The notes below the pieces were generated by a model. That model was given only the letters and a program-made list of their open reading frames with translations. It did not search any database and was not told where the DNA came from. The position numbers and the translations under genes were made by a program. This document shows positions 27,993-36,705 of a stretch of 64,000 nucleotides of DNA, in pieces; the first letter of the stretch is position 1, and each line of letters starts with the position of its first letter. The DNA lies in contig DAOSDL010000027.1 in assembly GCA_035362335.1 (NCBI GenBank), forward strand, positions 1 to 64,000. The letters run 5' to 3'. The DNA comes from JAOSJT01 sp035362335. GTDB lineage: Bacteria > Bacteroidota > Ignavibacteria > SZUA-365.

Positions 27993-29780
27993 ATGTTCGC
28001 CCTCGCCACCGACGACAACCGCCTCGCGCTCACCGTCACGCACGAGCACGCCGTCATGCACGCGCTGCTGCGCCTCCTGCGTCCGGGTGTGGAGAAGCTC
28101 TTCGCCTTCGATCAACTGAACGCCGTCACCGCCGCCGTGGAGGCCATCGATACGAATGAAAGCGCGGAGGACAAGATTCTCCGTGTTCTGGGCGTGGGCA
28201 CTGCTGTCGAGGCGGCTTGTCTCGAACGCATCCCCGCCGAGGGTCCGCTGCTCGTGGTGGCCAATCATCCCTTCGGCGGTGTTGAAGGTCTGCTGCTGGC
28301 ATCGCTGTTGAAAAAGCGTCGCCCCGATGTGCGCATCATGGCAAACCGGCTGTTGGGACATCTGCCGCGGCTGCGCGACCTGTTCATCCTTGTCGATCCT
28401 TTCGGCGGCGCGGACGCCGCGCGTGCGAATGTCGGAGCGCTGAAGGAAACGCTGCGCGTGCTCGAGAGCGGTGGCGTGGTGGGCGTGTTCCCCGCCGGCG
28501 AGGTGTCGCATTACGCTCCGCGTCTCGGCGAGGTGCGCGATCCGGAGTGGAGCGACACTGTTGCGCGCATCGCGCGAAAAAGTGGTGCCACCGTGCTGCC
28601 CGTGCTGTTCGAAGGACACAACGGTCCGTTTTTCCACCTCCTCGGCATGTTGCATCCCCGCTTGCGTACCGCGCGACTGCCGCATGAATTCCTCAACAAG
28701 CGCGGCCTCCGGATCACCGTGCGCATCGGACACGCCATACCGCCGCAGCGCATTGCGCGCTTCAAGAATGCCGCCGACCTCACCGCGTATCTGCGTATCC
28801 GCACCTATCTCCAGCGTGGTGGCGACGCCACCGCCCCGGCGATTGTGTCAACCGAACAGTTGGAGCCGGTAGCGCCCCCCGTGCCTGTGGAGCATCTGCG
28901 CAGGGACATCGCCGCGCTTCCGGCCGAAGCACTGCTGGTGGAGCACGAGCAGTTCCGCGTTTACATTGCCGAGGCCTCGCATATCCCGAACGTGTTGCGC
29001 GAAATCGGCCGTCTGCGCGAAGTCACCTTCCGCGGCAACAACGAGGGCACCGGACGCGCCATCGATCTCGACCGCTTCGACATGCACTATCTGCATCTCT
29101 TCCTCTGGCATGCGGGCAGCGAAGATGTGGTTGCAGCGTATCGTCTCGGAGCCACGGATACGATTCTGCCGGAGCAAGGTAAAGCCGGACTGTACACGCG
29201 CACACTGTTCAACATTCGCAAGCGATTGTTGAAGCAAATCGATCCCGCGTTGGAAATGGGACGCAGCTTTGTGCGCGAGGAGTATCAGCGGCAATTCCTC
29301 CCGCTCATGTTGTTGTGGAAAGGCATCGGGAGTTACGTGGCGCGGAACCCGCGCTACCGCAATCTGTTCGGGCCCGTGAGTATCAACGCCGCGTATTCCA
29401 GCACCTCGCAGCAGTTGCTCATGCGTTTTTTGCGTGAAAATTCCATGGACGAGCGCGCGCGTCTTGTACGCGCCAAGCTGCCGCCCCGCGCCGCGCGTCT
29501 CGCCGGCTTCGATCCCTCCACCATGAGCACGGTGGTGCGCGACCTCTCCGATCTCTCCGCACTGATCGCCGAGATCGAGGAGGACCACAAGGACGTGCCC
29601 ATTCTTTTGAAGCAATATCTCAAACTCGGCGGCGTGCTGTTGGGCTTCAACATCGATCCAGATTTCAGCAATGTGCTCGACGGCCTCATCCTTGTGGATC
29701 TCGCGCGCACAGACCCCCGGCAACTCGAACGCTACATGGGCAAGGACGGCGCCGCCGCCTTCCTCGCTCACCACACGTAA
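27993..29780 (+). CDS. olsF: Bifunctional acyltransferase fusion, OlsF-like (PlsC domain plus GNAT/hemolysin domain)
   Basis: About 595 residues with two acyltransferase modules. Residues ~60-300 resemble PlsC-type O-acyltransferases: ANHPFGGVEG near 90-99 replaces the usual NHx4D, and GVFPAGEVSH near 165-174 is the FPxG motif. Residues ~310-595 resemble the GNAT-fold OlsB/hemolysin family: FRVYIAEASHIPNVLREIGRLREVTFRGNNEGTG, DRFDMHYLHLFLW, SFVREEYQR and LLWKGIGSYVARNPRYRNLFGPVSI. The same two activities in one chain define OlsF, which N-acylates an amino acid such as ornithine and then O-acylates the product to form an amino lipid. The ATG follows CAGGAG. The head-group amino acid cannot be read from sequence; glycine or ornithine are both possible. 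Confidence 0.78.
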   Translation: MFALATDDNRLALTVTHEHAVMHALLRLLRPGVEKLFAFDQLNAVTAAVEAIDTNESAEDKILRVLGVGTAVEAACLERIPAEGPLLVVANHPFGGVEGLLLASLLKKRRPDVRIMANRLLGHLPRLRDLFILVDPFGGADAARANVGALKETLRVLESGGVVGVFPAGEVSHYAPRLGEVRDPEWSDTVARIARKSGATVLPVLFEGHNGPFFHLLGMLHPRLRTARLPHEFLNKRGLRITVRIGHAIPPQRIARFKNAADLTAYLRIRTYLQRGGDATAPAIVSTEQLEPVAPPVPVEHLRRDIAALPAEALLVEHEQFRVYIAEASHIPNVLREIGRLREVTFRGNNEGTGRAIDLDRFDMHYLHLFLWHAGSEDVVAAYRLGATDTILPEQGKAGLYTRTLFNIRKRLLKQIDPALEMGRSFVREEYQRQFLPLMLLWKGIGSYVARNPRYRNLFGPVSINAAYSSTSQQLLMRFLRENSMDERARLVRAKLPPRAARLAGFDPSTMSTVVRDLSDLSALIAEIEEDHKDVPILLKQYLKLGGVLLGFNIDPDFSNVLDGLILVDLARTDPRQLERYMGKDGAAAFLAHHT

Positions 29781-29982
29781 GCATTCCTCCCACGTGAACG
29801 CGCGGCACCGAAGGAGCACCAGAAAACGAAGTCACAAGCCACCCGCTCGCACCCTGCCCAACGACAGGACCAGCAAAAACTGCAAATGCACAAACACAAC
29901 CCACTGCGCCGACAAGCACAGACTCAGTCCAATCAGACCTTTAACCAATCCTTCGCGTCCTCGCATCTTCGTGCCTTCGCGT
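29781..29982. repeat. Dispersed repeat leader, copy A
   Basis: The segment from about 29830 to 29945 matches another at about 31125-31230. Shared blocks include GCTCGCACCCTGCCCA, CAACCCACTGC and ACAGACTCAGTCCA. It leads straight into the 37-bp repeat array. No gene is visible on either strand; a short minus-strand open frame exists in both copies but looks incidental. Confidence 0.65.
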
Positions 29983-30167
29983 GAGCGAATTTACCCTTCG
30001 CGTCTTCGCGCCTTCGCGTGAGCGAATTCACCCTTCGCGTCCTCGCGCCTTCGCGTGAGCGAATTCACCCTTCGCGCCTTCGCGCCTTCGCGTGAGCGAA
30101 TTCACCCTTCGCGTCTTCGCGCCTTCGCGTGAGCGAATTTATCCTTCGCGTCTTCGCGTGCGCTAAT
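29983..30167. repeat. 37-bp tandem repeat array, copy A (five units)
   Basis: Five consecutive units start at exactly 37-base spacing (29983, 30020, 30057, 30094, 30131), each beginning GAGCGAATT and continuing with CCTTCGCG-type blocks. A degenerate unit follows. Inside each unit is a shorter ~9-base periodicity (CTTCGCGCC / CTTCGCGTC). There are no unique spacers. The array ends directly at the stop codon of the methyltransferase gene on the minus strand. Confidence 0.85.
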
Positions 30168-30914
30168 TCAACGCCGCATCAACGCGAACACCCCCCAGCC
30201 CAGATATTCGCGTGTGTACGTGGCGTAGCGCACAGGTTCGGCGGACAGCACGGCACGAACCTCGACGGCGAATGCATCGTCGGGATTCGCATCCAGCCAT
30301 CGACGCATACTCAGCCACTTCGCCGCTTCGTATCTGTCCCAGCCATCCTGGTCGGCCAGCACCATTTCAACCACATCGTAATCGAGGCGAGCGAACTGGG
30401 CGAGCAATTCCGGAAGCGAGAGAAAATCCGAAATCGTCTGAGCGTGGCACTGCGTTGCCACCTCCTCCGACGGTGGTGTGATGCGCCAATACGGTTCGCC
30501 GACGAGCACCAGCCCGCCATCGCGCAAGCTCTGCCGAAGAAGATCTATGGTGCCGGCCACACCGCCACCAATCCACGTCGCTCCGATACAGGCGGCCACA
30601 TCCACGGGTTCGTCCGAGACGTACCCGGCGGCATCGCCATGAATGAAGGTGACGCGGTCGGCAACACCGAGTTCCCTGGCACGAAGACGCGCCTGTTCGG
30701 TGAACAACGGACTCATATCTACGCCCGTGCCGACGATGCCGTGATCCCTTGCCCAGGTGCAAAGCATCTCGCCCGAACCGCTGCCGAGGTCGAGTATCCG
30801 CGTGCCCGCATCCATGCGCAATGCCGCGCCGAGCGTTGCGAGCTTGTCGGCGGTGATGGGATCGTGAATGCGATGCGCGCTCTCGCTGATGGTGAAAATT
30901 CTTGGGATGTCCAT
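30168..30914 (-). CDS. Class I SAM-dependent methyltransferase
   Basis: A 248-residue cytosolic protein. The SAM-binding motif I is ILDLGSGSGEMLCTWA (residues ~40-55), motif II contains GTGVDMSPLF, and HGDAAGYVSDEPVDVAACIGATWIGGG forms the acidic loop and motif IV. GGLVLVGEPYW corresponds to motif VI. The region between residues ~135 and 200 (PPSEEVATQCHAQTISDFLSL) would form the substrate cap. Overall it resembles small-molecule (ubiquinone/menaquinone-like) methyltransferases, but the substrate is unknown. It stands alone between repeat arrays, and its last codon touches the left array. A 14-base palindrome lies 2 bases before the start codon. Confidence 0.85.
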   Translation of the reverse strand: MDIPRIFTISESAHRIHDPITADKLATLGAALRMDAGTRILDLGSGSGEMLCTWARDHGIVGTGVDMSPLFTEQARLRARELGVADRVTFIHGDAAGYVSDEPVDVAACIGATWIGGGVAGTIDLLRQSLRDGGLVLVGEPYWRITPPSEEVATQCHAQTISDFLSLPELLAQFARLDYDVVEMVLADQDGWDRYEAAKWLSMRRWLDANPDDAFAVEVRAVLSAEPVRYATYTREYLGWGVFALMRR

Positions 30915-30916
30915 GA

Positions 30917-30930
30917 CACAACCTGTTGTG
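30917..30930. promoter_or_regulatory. Palindrome next to methyltransferase start codon
   Basis: CACAAC-CT-GTTGTG is a perfect 6+6 inverted repeat located 2 bases upstream of the methyltransferase ATG on the minus strand. It overlaps the only possible ribosome-binding sequence (AGGTTGTG) and is preceded by a T-run. It may be an operator or a leader hairpin. Confidence 0.35.
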
Positions 30931-31124
30931 AAAAAAATCCGCTATCCGTGTCGCCTGTTACGCGGCGCGGCCCAGCGCCCGCAACACGACGCGACGAAAA
31001 CTACTCCCCGTTGCGCCGGGAATCAAATCTCATTCCCCGCACGGCATTTCTCCACGACCCCGCAGCTTCACACGTGGGAATTCCTCACGCGAAGGCACGA
31101 TGCAGCAAAGGTGTCTCATGGAGC
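30931..31124. other. Non-coding stretch upstream of the methyltransferase
   Basis: No gene or strong motif was seen. It should contain the methyltransferase promoter on the minus strand and joins the second repeat leader on the right. Confidence 0.35.
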
Positions 31125-31335
31125 GAAAGCACAAGCCTCGCTCGCACCCTGCCCAGCCACAGAACCAGCACTAACCGCACCAACGCAACCCACTGCACCG
31201 ACAAGCACAGACTCAGTCCAGTCAGACCCATCCAATTCTTCGCGTCCTCGCGCCTTCGCGTGAGCGAATTTATCCTTCGCGTCTTCGCGCCTTCGCGTGA
31301 GCGATGTTATTCCTCGCGTCCTCGCTTGCGGCTCG
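31125..31335. repeat. Dispersed repeat, copy B (leader plus two 37-bp units)
   Basis: The first ~105 bases resemble the leader of copy A. They are followed by CTTCGCGTCCTCGCGCC blocks and repeat units starting at 31262 and 31299, again exactly 37 bases apart. The last unit decays into CTCGCTTGCGGCTCGGG. Confidence 0.75.
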
Positions 31336-31428
31336 GGAATAATGACGGCGAGAATCGCAGAGTAATAAATCGCAGGAGTGGACACAATCTGTCCACTAAC
31401 GCACTTTTCAGCACCGACGCCGCAAGGC

Positions 31429-31560
31429 ATTTTCACAGACTCAGTCCAATCAGAGTTTAAACCAATCCTTCGCGTCCTCGCGCCTTCGCGTGAGCGAATG
31501 TATTCTTCGCGCCTTCGCGTCTTCGCGCCTTCGCGTGAGCGAATTCACGCTTCGCAGGTT
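31429..31560. repeat. Dispersed repeat, copy C (short leader plus repeat units)
   Basis: It begins with ACAGACTCAGTCCAATCAGA, the same leader end as copies A and B. Units starting at 31492 and 31537 follow. The 45-base spacing equals one 37-base unit plus one extra CCTTCGCG sub-block, showing that the short internal repeat can expand by itself. Confidence 0.75.
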
Positions 31561-31586
31561 GCTCCGTATCGAAAATCACACACGGC

Positions 31587-31614
31587 TTGACTTTTCCTAT
31601 ATCCCGCATATTTT
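31587..31614 (+). promoter_or_regulatory. Candidate promoter of the BNR protein gene
   Basis: TTGACT (31587-31592), a 16-base spacer and TATTTT (31609-31614) form a plausible sigma70-type promoter, about 117 bases before the chosen start codon at 31731. The A+T content rises around it. Confidence 0.45.
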
Positions 31615-31730
31615 GCAGCACATCATCTGAAATGCGGCTGCCCCGGCTCTACTCGCCACAGCGCAAACGCGGTAGCACAGAACGTGGTTATCTGTTCAAA
31701 TTATATCGGGCATCATCGCCGGATGTTGAT

Positions 31731-34091
31731 ATGAGATTTCACTATTCACAGTCCTTGATAGTGCTCCTCTGTGTCACAGCGATGCAGGCACAGACCATCA
31801 CGCGCGTATGGCCCGCGGAGGCACACCCGCCATTGCGTGCCGTAAAGGTGTGGAATGGCGACACGATGCTGGCGGTGGGCCTCAATGGCGCATTACTATT
31901 GTCCACGAATGCCGGTTTGTCGTGGCGTGCCGCATACGCAGGCGACACTCTCATGAGCCGTATCAATCTGCTCCGGAGCGGAGCATTTTTATACTCCCTG
32001 GCGATACCTCACGGCCAGGAATTCAAGGCACCACACCCGCAGTGGAACAGACTGCCGGAATTGCTGCGGTATACCCCTTCCAACGGACGACTCGAAATTC
32101 TCGACCATCCCATCGGTGCGCTGATGGACTCCGCCTACGTAGCAAACGTCGCGTCGATAAAACTTGCGACGAGCGAGGATGCGGTGTATGCGTTTTACGA
32201 CAATCACGTTGCTCCACCGACGCTATTGCTCAGTCGAGACGACTGCCGCAACTGGACAACACTGCGTTTCCCCGATTCACTGGACAATCTCCAGGGTGCC
32301 CACATGTACGCCGCTTCAGGCGGAAGAATCTTCTTGTTCATGAACCGTCATGACATGCCATTCACCGGCTGGCTCGCGCTGCGCTCCGGTGATTACGGAG
32401 CTACTTGGTCGGTGGACAGCGCGCAAGGATTCCGCTTCGCCGTGGACGATCCTCCGCTGTTATGGGAGAGCTCGCGCATGATCGTGCAGGTACAGGATGG
32501 CCGTTTGCTTGCAAGCGACAATGATGGCGAGACATGGTACTCGCTCGGCATTCCTTCGCTGGCCACAATCAGCGCATGGTTGAAAAGCGAAAACGCACTA
32601 TTCGCTTTTTGCATGGATGGCACAGCCCACCGATCAACTGATGGAGGCAGGACGTGGATACTACTCCAGAATTGGTACAAGAGTCCGTTTCCGAATAGTT
32701 TCCGCTTCGCTGCGGCACACGGCGCTGGTACAACCGTGGTGGTGGACAATCTCGGCAATATCCATCGCAGCACGGACGAGGGGCTGAGCTGGGATGCACA
32801 GAGGTACTCCGCTCTGCAACTCAGACCGGGACGGATGTTCGACGACAATATCGGCTATGTCCGTGCATGGGATTTCGAGTACGGAGAGCATGCGTACTTC
32901 GGAACGGACAATGGCTTTCGCTCGCTGTACCCGCTTCCACGCCCAAGCGAAATCGGTTTCGCCACACCACTACCCGTGAGTTCGGAATTCTGGTATGCAC
33001 CACATAGCGGTATCGGAAATTTCGACACGCTGGTGTACGCAAGCAACGATGCAGGACGTGGATGGACTGCTTTGCTCACGCGCGACCGCTGTCCGACCTG
33101 CATACCTATATCCGTGGAGATCGAATCCACTTCAATGAATATTCTGCTGCTCCCCACCACCGAGGGTCTGCGTGCCTCCACCGATCAAGGGCTGAATTGG
33201 CCCATTGTCTATAGCGCGGATTGGAGTTCCTCCGATCGTCCTTTGAAATTCGTCGTGGACGAAACACGCAATGAGATTCTCGCACTACCGAGCAGCCTGC
33301 AGCCTTTGTTTATTGTCCGCATTCATCCGCGTACATCAACCGTGGATACGCTATACACTATCACCGAGATATTGTATCGCAGAACCTCCGGTATCACCGA
33401 CATCATGGTAGCCGAAAATGGCGAACGAATCGGCACCGCAGTTAGCCTCGACATGGATTCCGTTACCTTCATCGGCAGTGTCGACGGCATGAATTGGAGC
33501 ATCCGTCGCAAATTGTCAGTGGAAGAATGCTGGACTCGGGATAAATGGTTCAACGAGATTCAACTTCTTCGCAATCGGACGGCTCTACTCAACTCCCGCA
33601 GATCGGATATCACCAACATCACTTTGGACATTTTCCTAAGCAGCACGGACGATTTGCAGAGCTATGAGCAGATGTTCGCACGTCATTTTGAAAATTGCTT
33701 CAGTATTCCGGGAACGATGATTCTCCCGGGGGATGGAAACACCGCGTACGTGTTCTCGGGGGCGGAAGTGTACCGAGTGGACAACGATGGCGTGAACGAG
33801 ACCTCCGCGCCAATCGCACTTCCAGGCGTTCCACGCATTGCAGCTCTGTGGCCGCAACCGGTGGGTGTGGGTAACATGCTGCAGATACGACTTGAATTAC
33901 CACAACCCGGTCCCTTCCGCCTCGAAGTGCTCGATTTGCTTGGACGATTGCGTGCCGTGCCTTTCGACGGGAGCAGCGAGTCGCCTGTCTTTACGACGAG
34001 GTGGTCCACCGCCGCCCTTCCCGCTGGACTGTATATCCTTCGTCTGCTCACACCGCACGGAACCTCCAGCGCCACTTTGGTGAGGAGGTGA
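31731..34091 (+). CDS. T9SS protein with BNR/sortilin-like beta-propeller
   Basis: About 786 residues. A signal peptide (SLIVLLCVTAMQAQ) is followed by TITRVWPAEAHPPLRAV and then repeated beta-propeller blades carrying Asp-box-like motifs: LLSTNAGLSWRA, RSGDYGATWSVD, ASDNDGETWYSLG, STDGGRTWILL, STDEGLSWDAQ, ASNDAGRGWTALL and ASTDQGLNWPIV. The last ~90 residues are a T9SS sorting domain (WPQPVGVGNMLQIRL ... LEVLDLLGRL ... LPAGLYILRLL). The frame is open upstream, but only the ATG at 31731 gives a signal peptide. Such Ycf48/sortilin-type propellers usually mediate protein contacts; no catalytic site is evident. It is paralogous to the next gene. Confidence 0.85.
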   Translation: MRFHYSQSLIVLLCVTAMQAQTITRVWPAEAHPPLRAVKVWNGDTMLAVGLNGALLLSTNAGLSWRAAYAGDTLMSRINLLRSGAFLYSLAIPHGQEFKAPHPQWNRLPELLRYTPSNGRLEILDHPIGALMDSAYVANVASIKLATSEDAVYAFYDNHVAPPTLLLSRDDCRNWTTLRFPDSLDNLQGAHMYAASGGRIFLFMNRHDMPFTGWLALRSGDYGATWSVDSAQGFRFAVDDPPLLWESSRMIVQVQDGRLLASDNDGETWYSLGIPSLATISAWLKSENALFAFCMDGTAHRSTDGGRTWILLQNWYKSPFPNSFRFAAAHGAGTTVVVDNLGNIHRSTDEGLSWDAQRYSALQLRPGRMFDDNIGYVRAWDFEYGEHAYFGTDNGFRSLYPLPRPSEIGFATPLPVSSEFWYAPHSGIGNFDTLVYASNDAGRGWTALLTRDRCPTCIPISVEIESTSMNILLLPTTEGLRASTDQGLNWPIVYSADWSSSDRPLKFVVDETRNEILALPSSLQPLFIVRIHPRTSTVDTLYTITEILYRRTSGITDIMVAENGERIGTAVSLDMDSVTFIGSVDGMNWSIRRKLSVEECWTRDKWFNEIQLLRNRTALLNSRRSDITNITLDIFLSSTDDLQSYEQMFARHFENCFSIPGTMILPGDGNTAYVFSGAEVYRVDNDGVNETSAPIALPGVPRIAALWPQPVGVGNMLQIRLELPQPGPFRLEVLDLLGRLRAVPFDGSSESPVFTTRWSTAALPAGLYILRLLTPHGTSSATLVRR

Positions 34092-34094
34092 GGG

Positions 34095-36482
34095 ATGCTC
34101 AGCACGGTGAGCTTGCATCGAGCGAGACGGTGCCGCATTCGTCCCATTCTTGCTTGCCTGTTGCTATGGGCACTGGCTCCAACGTCGCTACACTCTCAAC
34201 ACATCACACGCGTATGGCCCGTGGAGGCACAATCGTCTCTGCGCGGCATTGTCGTCACGGACAACGGACGATTGTACACGGCTGGAGACAACAGCACACT
34301 GCTCGAGAGTTCGGACAACGGCCGTTCGTGGAAGGAATTGTCGCTCGATGATCACGTGCTGCACATCTACAAACTCTGCACCGACGGCACAATGCTCTTC
34401 CTGCTGGCCTATCCCCCCCGCAATACGGCTCGACCCGATCCCTGGCCCGAGGGTTATGCCTCGCAGGTCTTCCGCGTCGATCCACGAGACGGCAGCGTGC
34501 GCCATGTACCGCATCCCCTGCTTTCCGTTCCGGACAGTGTCCGGATGCCGTTCGTGACGGTGTATGATATTGCGGTAACGCGCAATGTCGTGTATCTGAT
34601 GTACAGCGGCCACCGGCGCTCGCGTCTCTTGTACTCCATGGATAAAGGCACAACGTGGGTGGATCTCCCCGTCCCCTTTGTGCTCGACGCCTCACCGCTA
34701 TACCTCCACACGCGCGAAGGCGCGGACGACATCCTCCTGTACCGGAACGTCGGTGCGGGACATTCGCTGTTGCTCACCAGCCCGGATTTCGGCGCGTCAT
34801 GGACCTCGTTCAACGGACCGACAACTGATCGTGACGCCGTTCGATGGCTCCACGACGGTCGCATTCTGCTGCATAGCGTTGTGGATGGCTCCATTCAATA
34901 CCTGAACACTGATGGCCGGTGGAGCAACCGGGGTATACCGCCTTTCGGTTTGGTCTCCTCCTTTGTCGAGGGTGACAATGGAAGGTGGTGGGCATTCACG
35001 AATAAGGGCGGACGCTTCATGACGGAAGACGAAGGCAGCACCTGGGTGATGCTGCAGCCGGAGCTTCTCGCAGGCAACAATGTCACCATCACGCGCTGCC
35101 TGACCGTGGGTGCCGACACACTGCTGCTGGTGGACGATTTCGGCTCCATCGAAAGCAGCAGGGACGGAGGAGCAAGCTGGAACACGATCCGCTCGCTTGA
35201 GCAGTTACTGGTGTCTGCCACCATGGCGGATTCGACCTTTGGCATTGCGCGCGTCAGGCATTACAAGGGTGCTCCCGTCACAAACAGCGCGCTGTATCGA
35301 GTCACGGAGGATGGATTCGGGACGCTGCGCCCCATACCGGCATTTCCGCTGAACCACGTGTATCCGCGCACGCGTTCGCTCTGGTTCGCTGTGGGTTCGA
35401 ACGGCTGGACGCATGACTCCCTCCTTTGCAGAAGCACGGACGCCGGCGAGCATTGGGAGTTGACGCTGCGGCTCCCCGATGCTGAACTGTACACAACGAC
35501 TGTGGAGTCACGCGATCCAGCCATCTGGGCTGTGGCGACTTCGCGCGGACTGTACACCACGACAGACAGCGGCGCCACGTGGACACAGACATTGGATGTG
35601 ACGTGGACGCGCGAGAGCTGCCCGAGGAAGATCGTCATTCCCGGCGCCGGCAAAGCGATATGGATGAGCAGTGGCGAGGGCTCTCCCTGGTCGCTCATCC
35701 GCAGCAACGCCACCTGGGCCTCGTGGGATACGGTGTTCACGTATTCTGAATCCGAGCGATCCGCGTTACCCGAATGGTACGGCCTGCTGGATTTTCAGGT
35801 CCTGCTCGACGGTGCGGTGCTGACCTTCGCGATCACCTTGGACGACGCCGCCCTGCTGCATTACAGCGAGGATGAAGGTCACTCCTGGCAATCGTGGATG
35901 ACGAAGCCATTGGAGTTCAACGAAGACGACATGTCGCGGCCACTGCTGCTCCCCGGCGGTGTGCTGCTCACGCTGGACCTCGCTCAACTGAGCTGGAGTC
36001 GGCCCTGGATCAAGGCGAACACTGTGTCGATGAGCCGCGACCTGCTTCGCTCGTCGATTATGCTCTTCGAACACGCCACGGCTGGTGATATTATGGAGAG
36101 CAGCCGCTTCGTCGGCGCCGGCGCTTCCACAGTGTACCTGCTCTCCGACAGGGCGGCATTTCGTATACGCTTATCCGATGTCACCGGCATTGCGTCGCCA
36201 CAGCGACCTCCGCTTCCGCTGCACATCGACACCCCGTACCCGCATCCCATCCCCATCGATGGTGGAGCGGTGGAACTTTCGCTTCGAAGCGATAAAGCCG
36301 CGCGTGTGACACTCGACGTGGTGGATATCGCCGGCCGCAGGGTCGACTCGGTGTTCAGCGGAGAAATCCTTCCCGGACAACGCACACTGTACTGGAATCC
36401 TGCCGGCCTCGCCGCCGGCAGGTACGTACTGCGCGCATCCTCATCCGAAGGTGTGGCGTGCAGAACGGTGCTGCTGTACTGA
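34095..36482 (+). CDS. T9SS protein with BNR/sortilin-like beta-propeller
   Basis: 795 residues, a paralogue of the preceding gene, starting 3 bases after its stop. Its GAGGAGGTGAGGG ribosome-binding sequence lies inside the end of that gene. The signal peptide (ILACLLLWALAPTSLHSQ) is followed by HITRVWPVEAQSSLRGI, nearly the same opening as its neighbour. Blade motifs include LESSDNGRSWKEL, SMDKGTTWVDL, TSPDFGASWTSF, EDEGSTWVML, SRDGGASWNTI, STDAGEHWEL, TTDSGATWTQT and SEDEGHSWQS. The C-terminus is a T9SS-type domain (PYPHPIPIDGGAVEL ... LDVVDIAGRRV ... LAAGRYVLRA). The two proteins are probably exported together as surface or secreted proteins. Confidence 0.85.
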   Translation: MLSTVSLHRARRCRIRPILACLLLWALAPTSLHSQHITRVWPVEAQSSLRGIVVTDNGRLYTAGDNSTLLESSDNGRSWKELSLDDHVLHIYKLCTDGTMLFLLAYPPRNTARPDPWPEGYASQVFRVDPRDGSVRHVPHPLLSVPDSVRMPFVTVYDIAVTRNVVYLMYSGHRRSRLLYSMDKGTTWVDLPVPFVLDASPLYLHTREGADDILLYRNVGAGHSLLLTSPDFGASWTSFNGPTTDRDAVRWLHDGRILLHSVVDGSIQYLNTDGRWSNRGIPPFGLVSSFVEGDNGRWWAFTNKGGRFMTEDEGSTWVMLQPELLAGNNVTITRCLTVGADTLLLVDDFGSIESSRDGGASWNTIRSLEQLLVSATMADSTFGIARVRHYKGAPVTNSALYRVTEDGFGTLRPIPAFPLNHVYPRTRSLWFAVGSNGWTHDSLLCRSTDAGEHWELTLRLPDAELYTTTVESRDPAIWAVATSRGLYTTTDSGATWTQTLDVTWTRESCPRKIVIPGAGKAIWMSSGEGSPWSLIRSNATWASWDTVFTYSESERSALPEWYGLLDFQVLLDGAVLTFAITLDDAALLHYSEDEGHSWQSWMTKPLEFNEDDMSRPLLLPGGVLLTLDLAQLSWSRPWIKANTVSMSRDLLRSSIMLFEHATAGDIMESSRFVGAGASTVYLLSDRAAFRIRLSDVTGIASPQRPPLPLHIDTPYPHPIPIDGGAVELSLRSDKAARVTLDVVDIAGRRVDSVFSGEILPGQRTLYWNPAGLAAGRYVLRASSSEGVACRTVLLY

Positions 36483-36705
36483 GGCGTGGGACCGGCGCGT
36501 GGCAGCGGCCGGGCTACACAGTCCGTGGAGTTGCCTGATCGAATTGATCCACTTCTGTTGGGTTGAGTTCAGCCTCCGCCCTTCGCGGCATGGTGCGAGC
36601 AATGGGGATTTCTCAACAGGGAATTCCCGACACCCTGCACGGCATTCGCGAACAATGTGTACATTTATCAACGATCCATCACCGGTTGTTGCGACCAACG
36701 ATAGT

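Noticed and set aside
29983..30167. CRISPR array
   Set aside because: Units are directly adjacent with 37-base period and no unique spacers, and no cas gene is near.
31116..31436. Small minus-strand protein containing LVGAVGCVGAV, similar in both repeat leaders
   Set aside because: The similarity comes from the duplicated non-coding leader. The start, the stop and the C-terminus differ between copies, and there is no ribosome-binding site.
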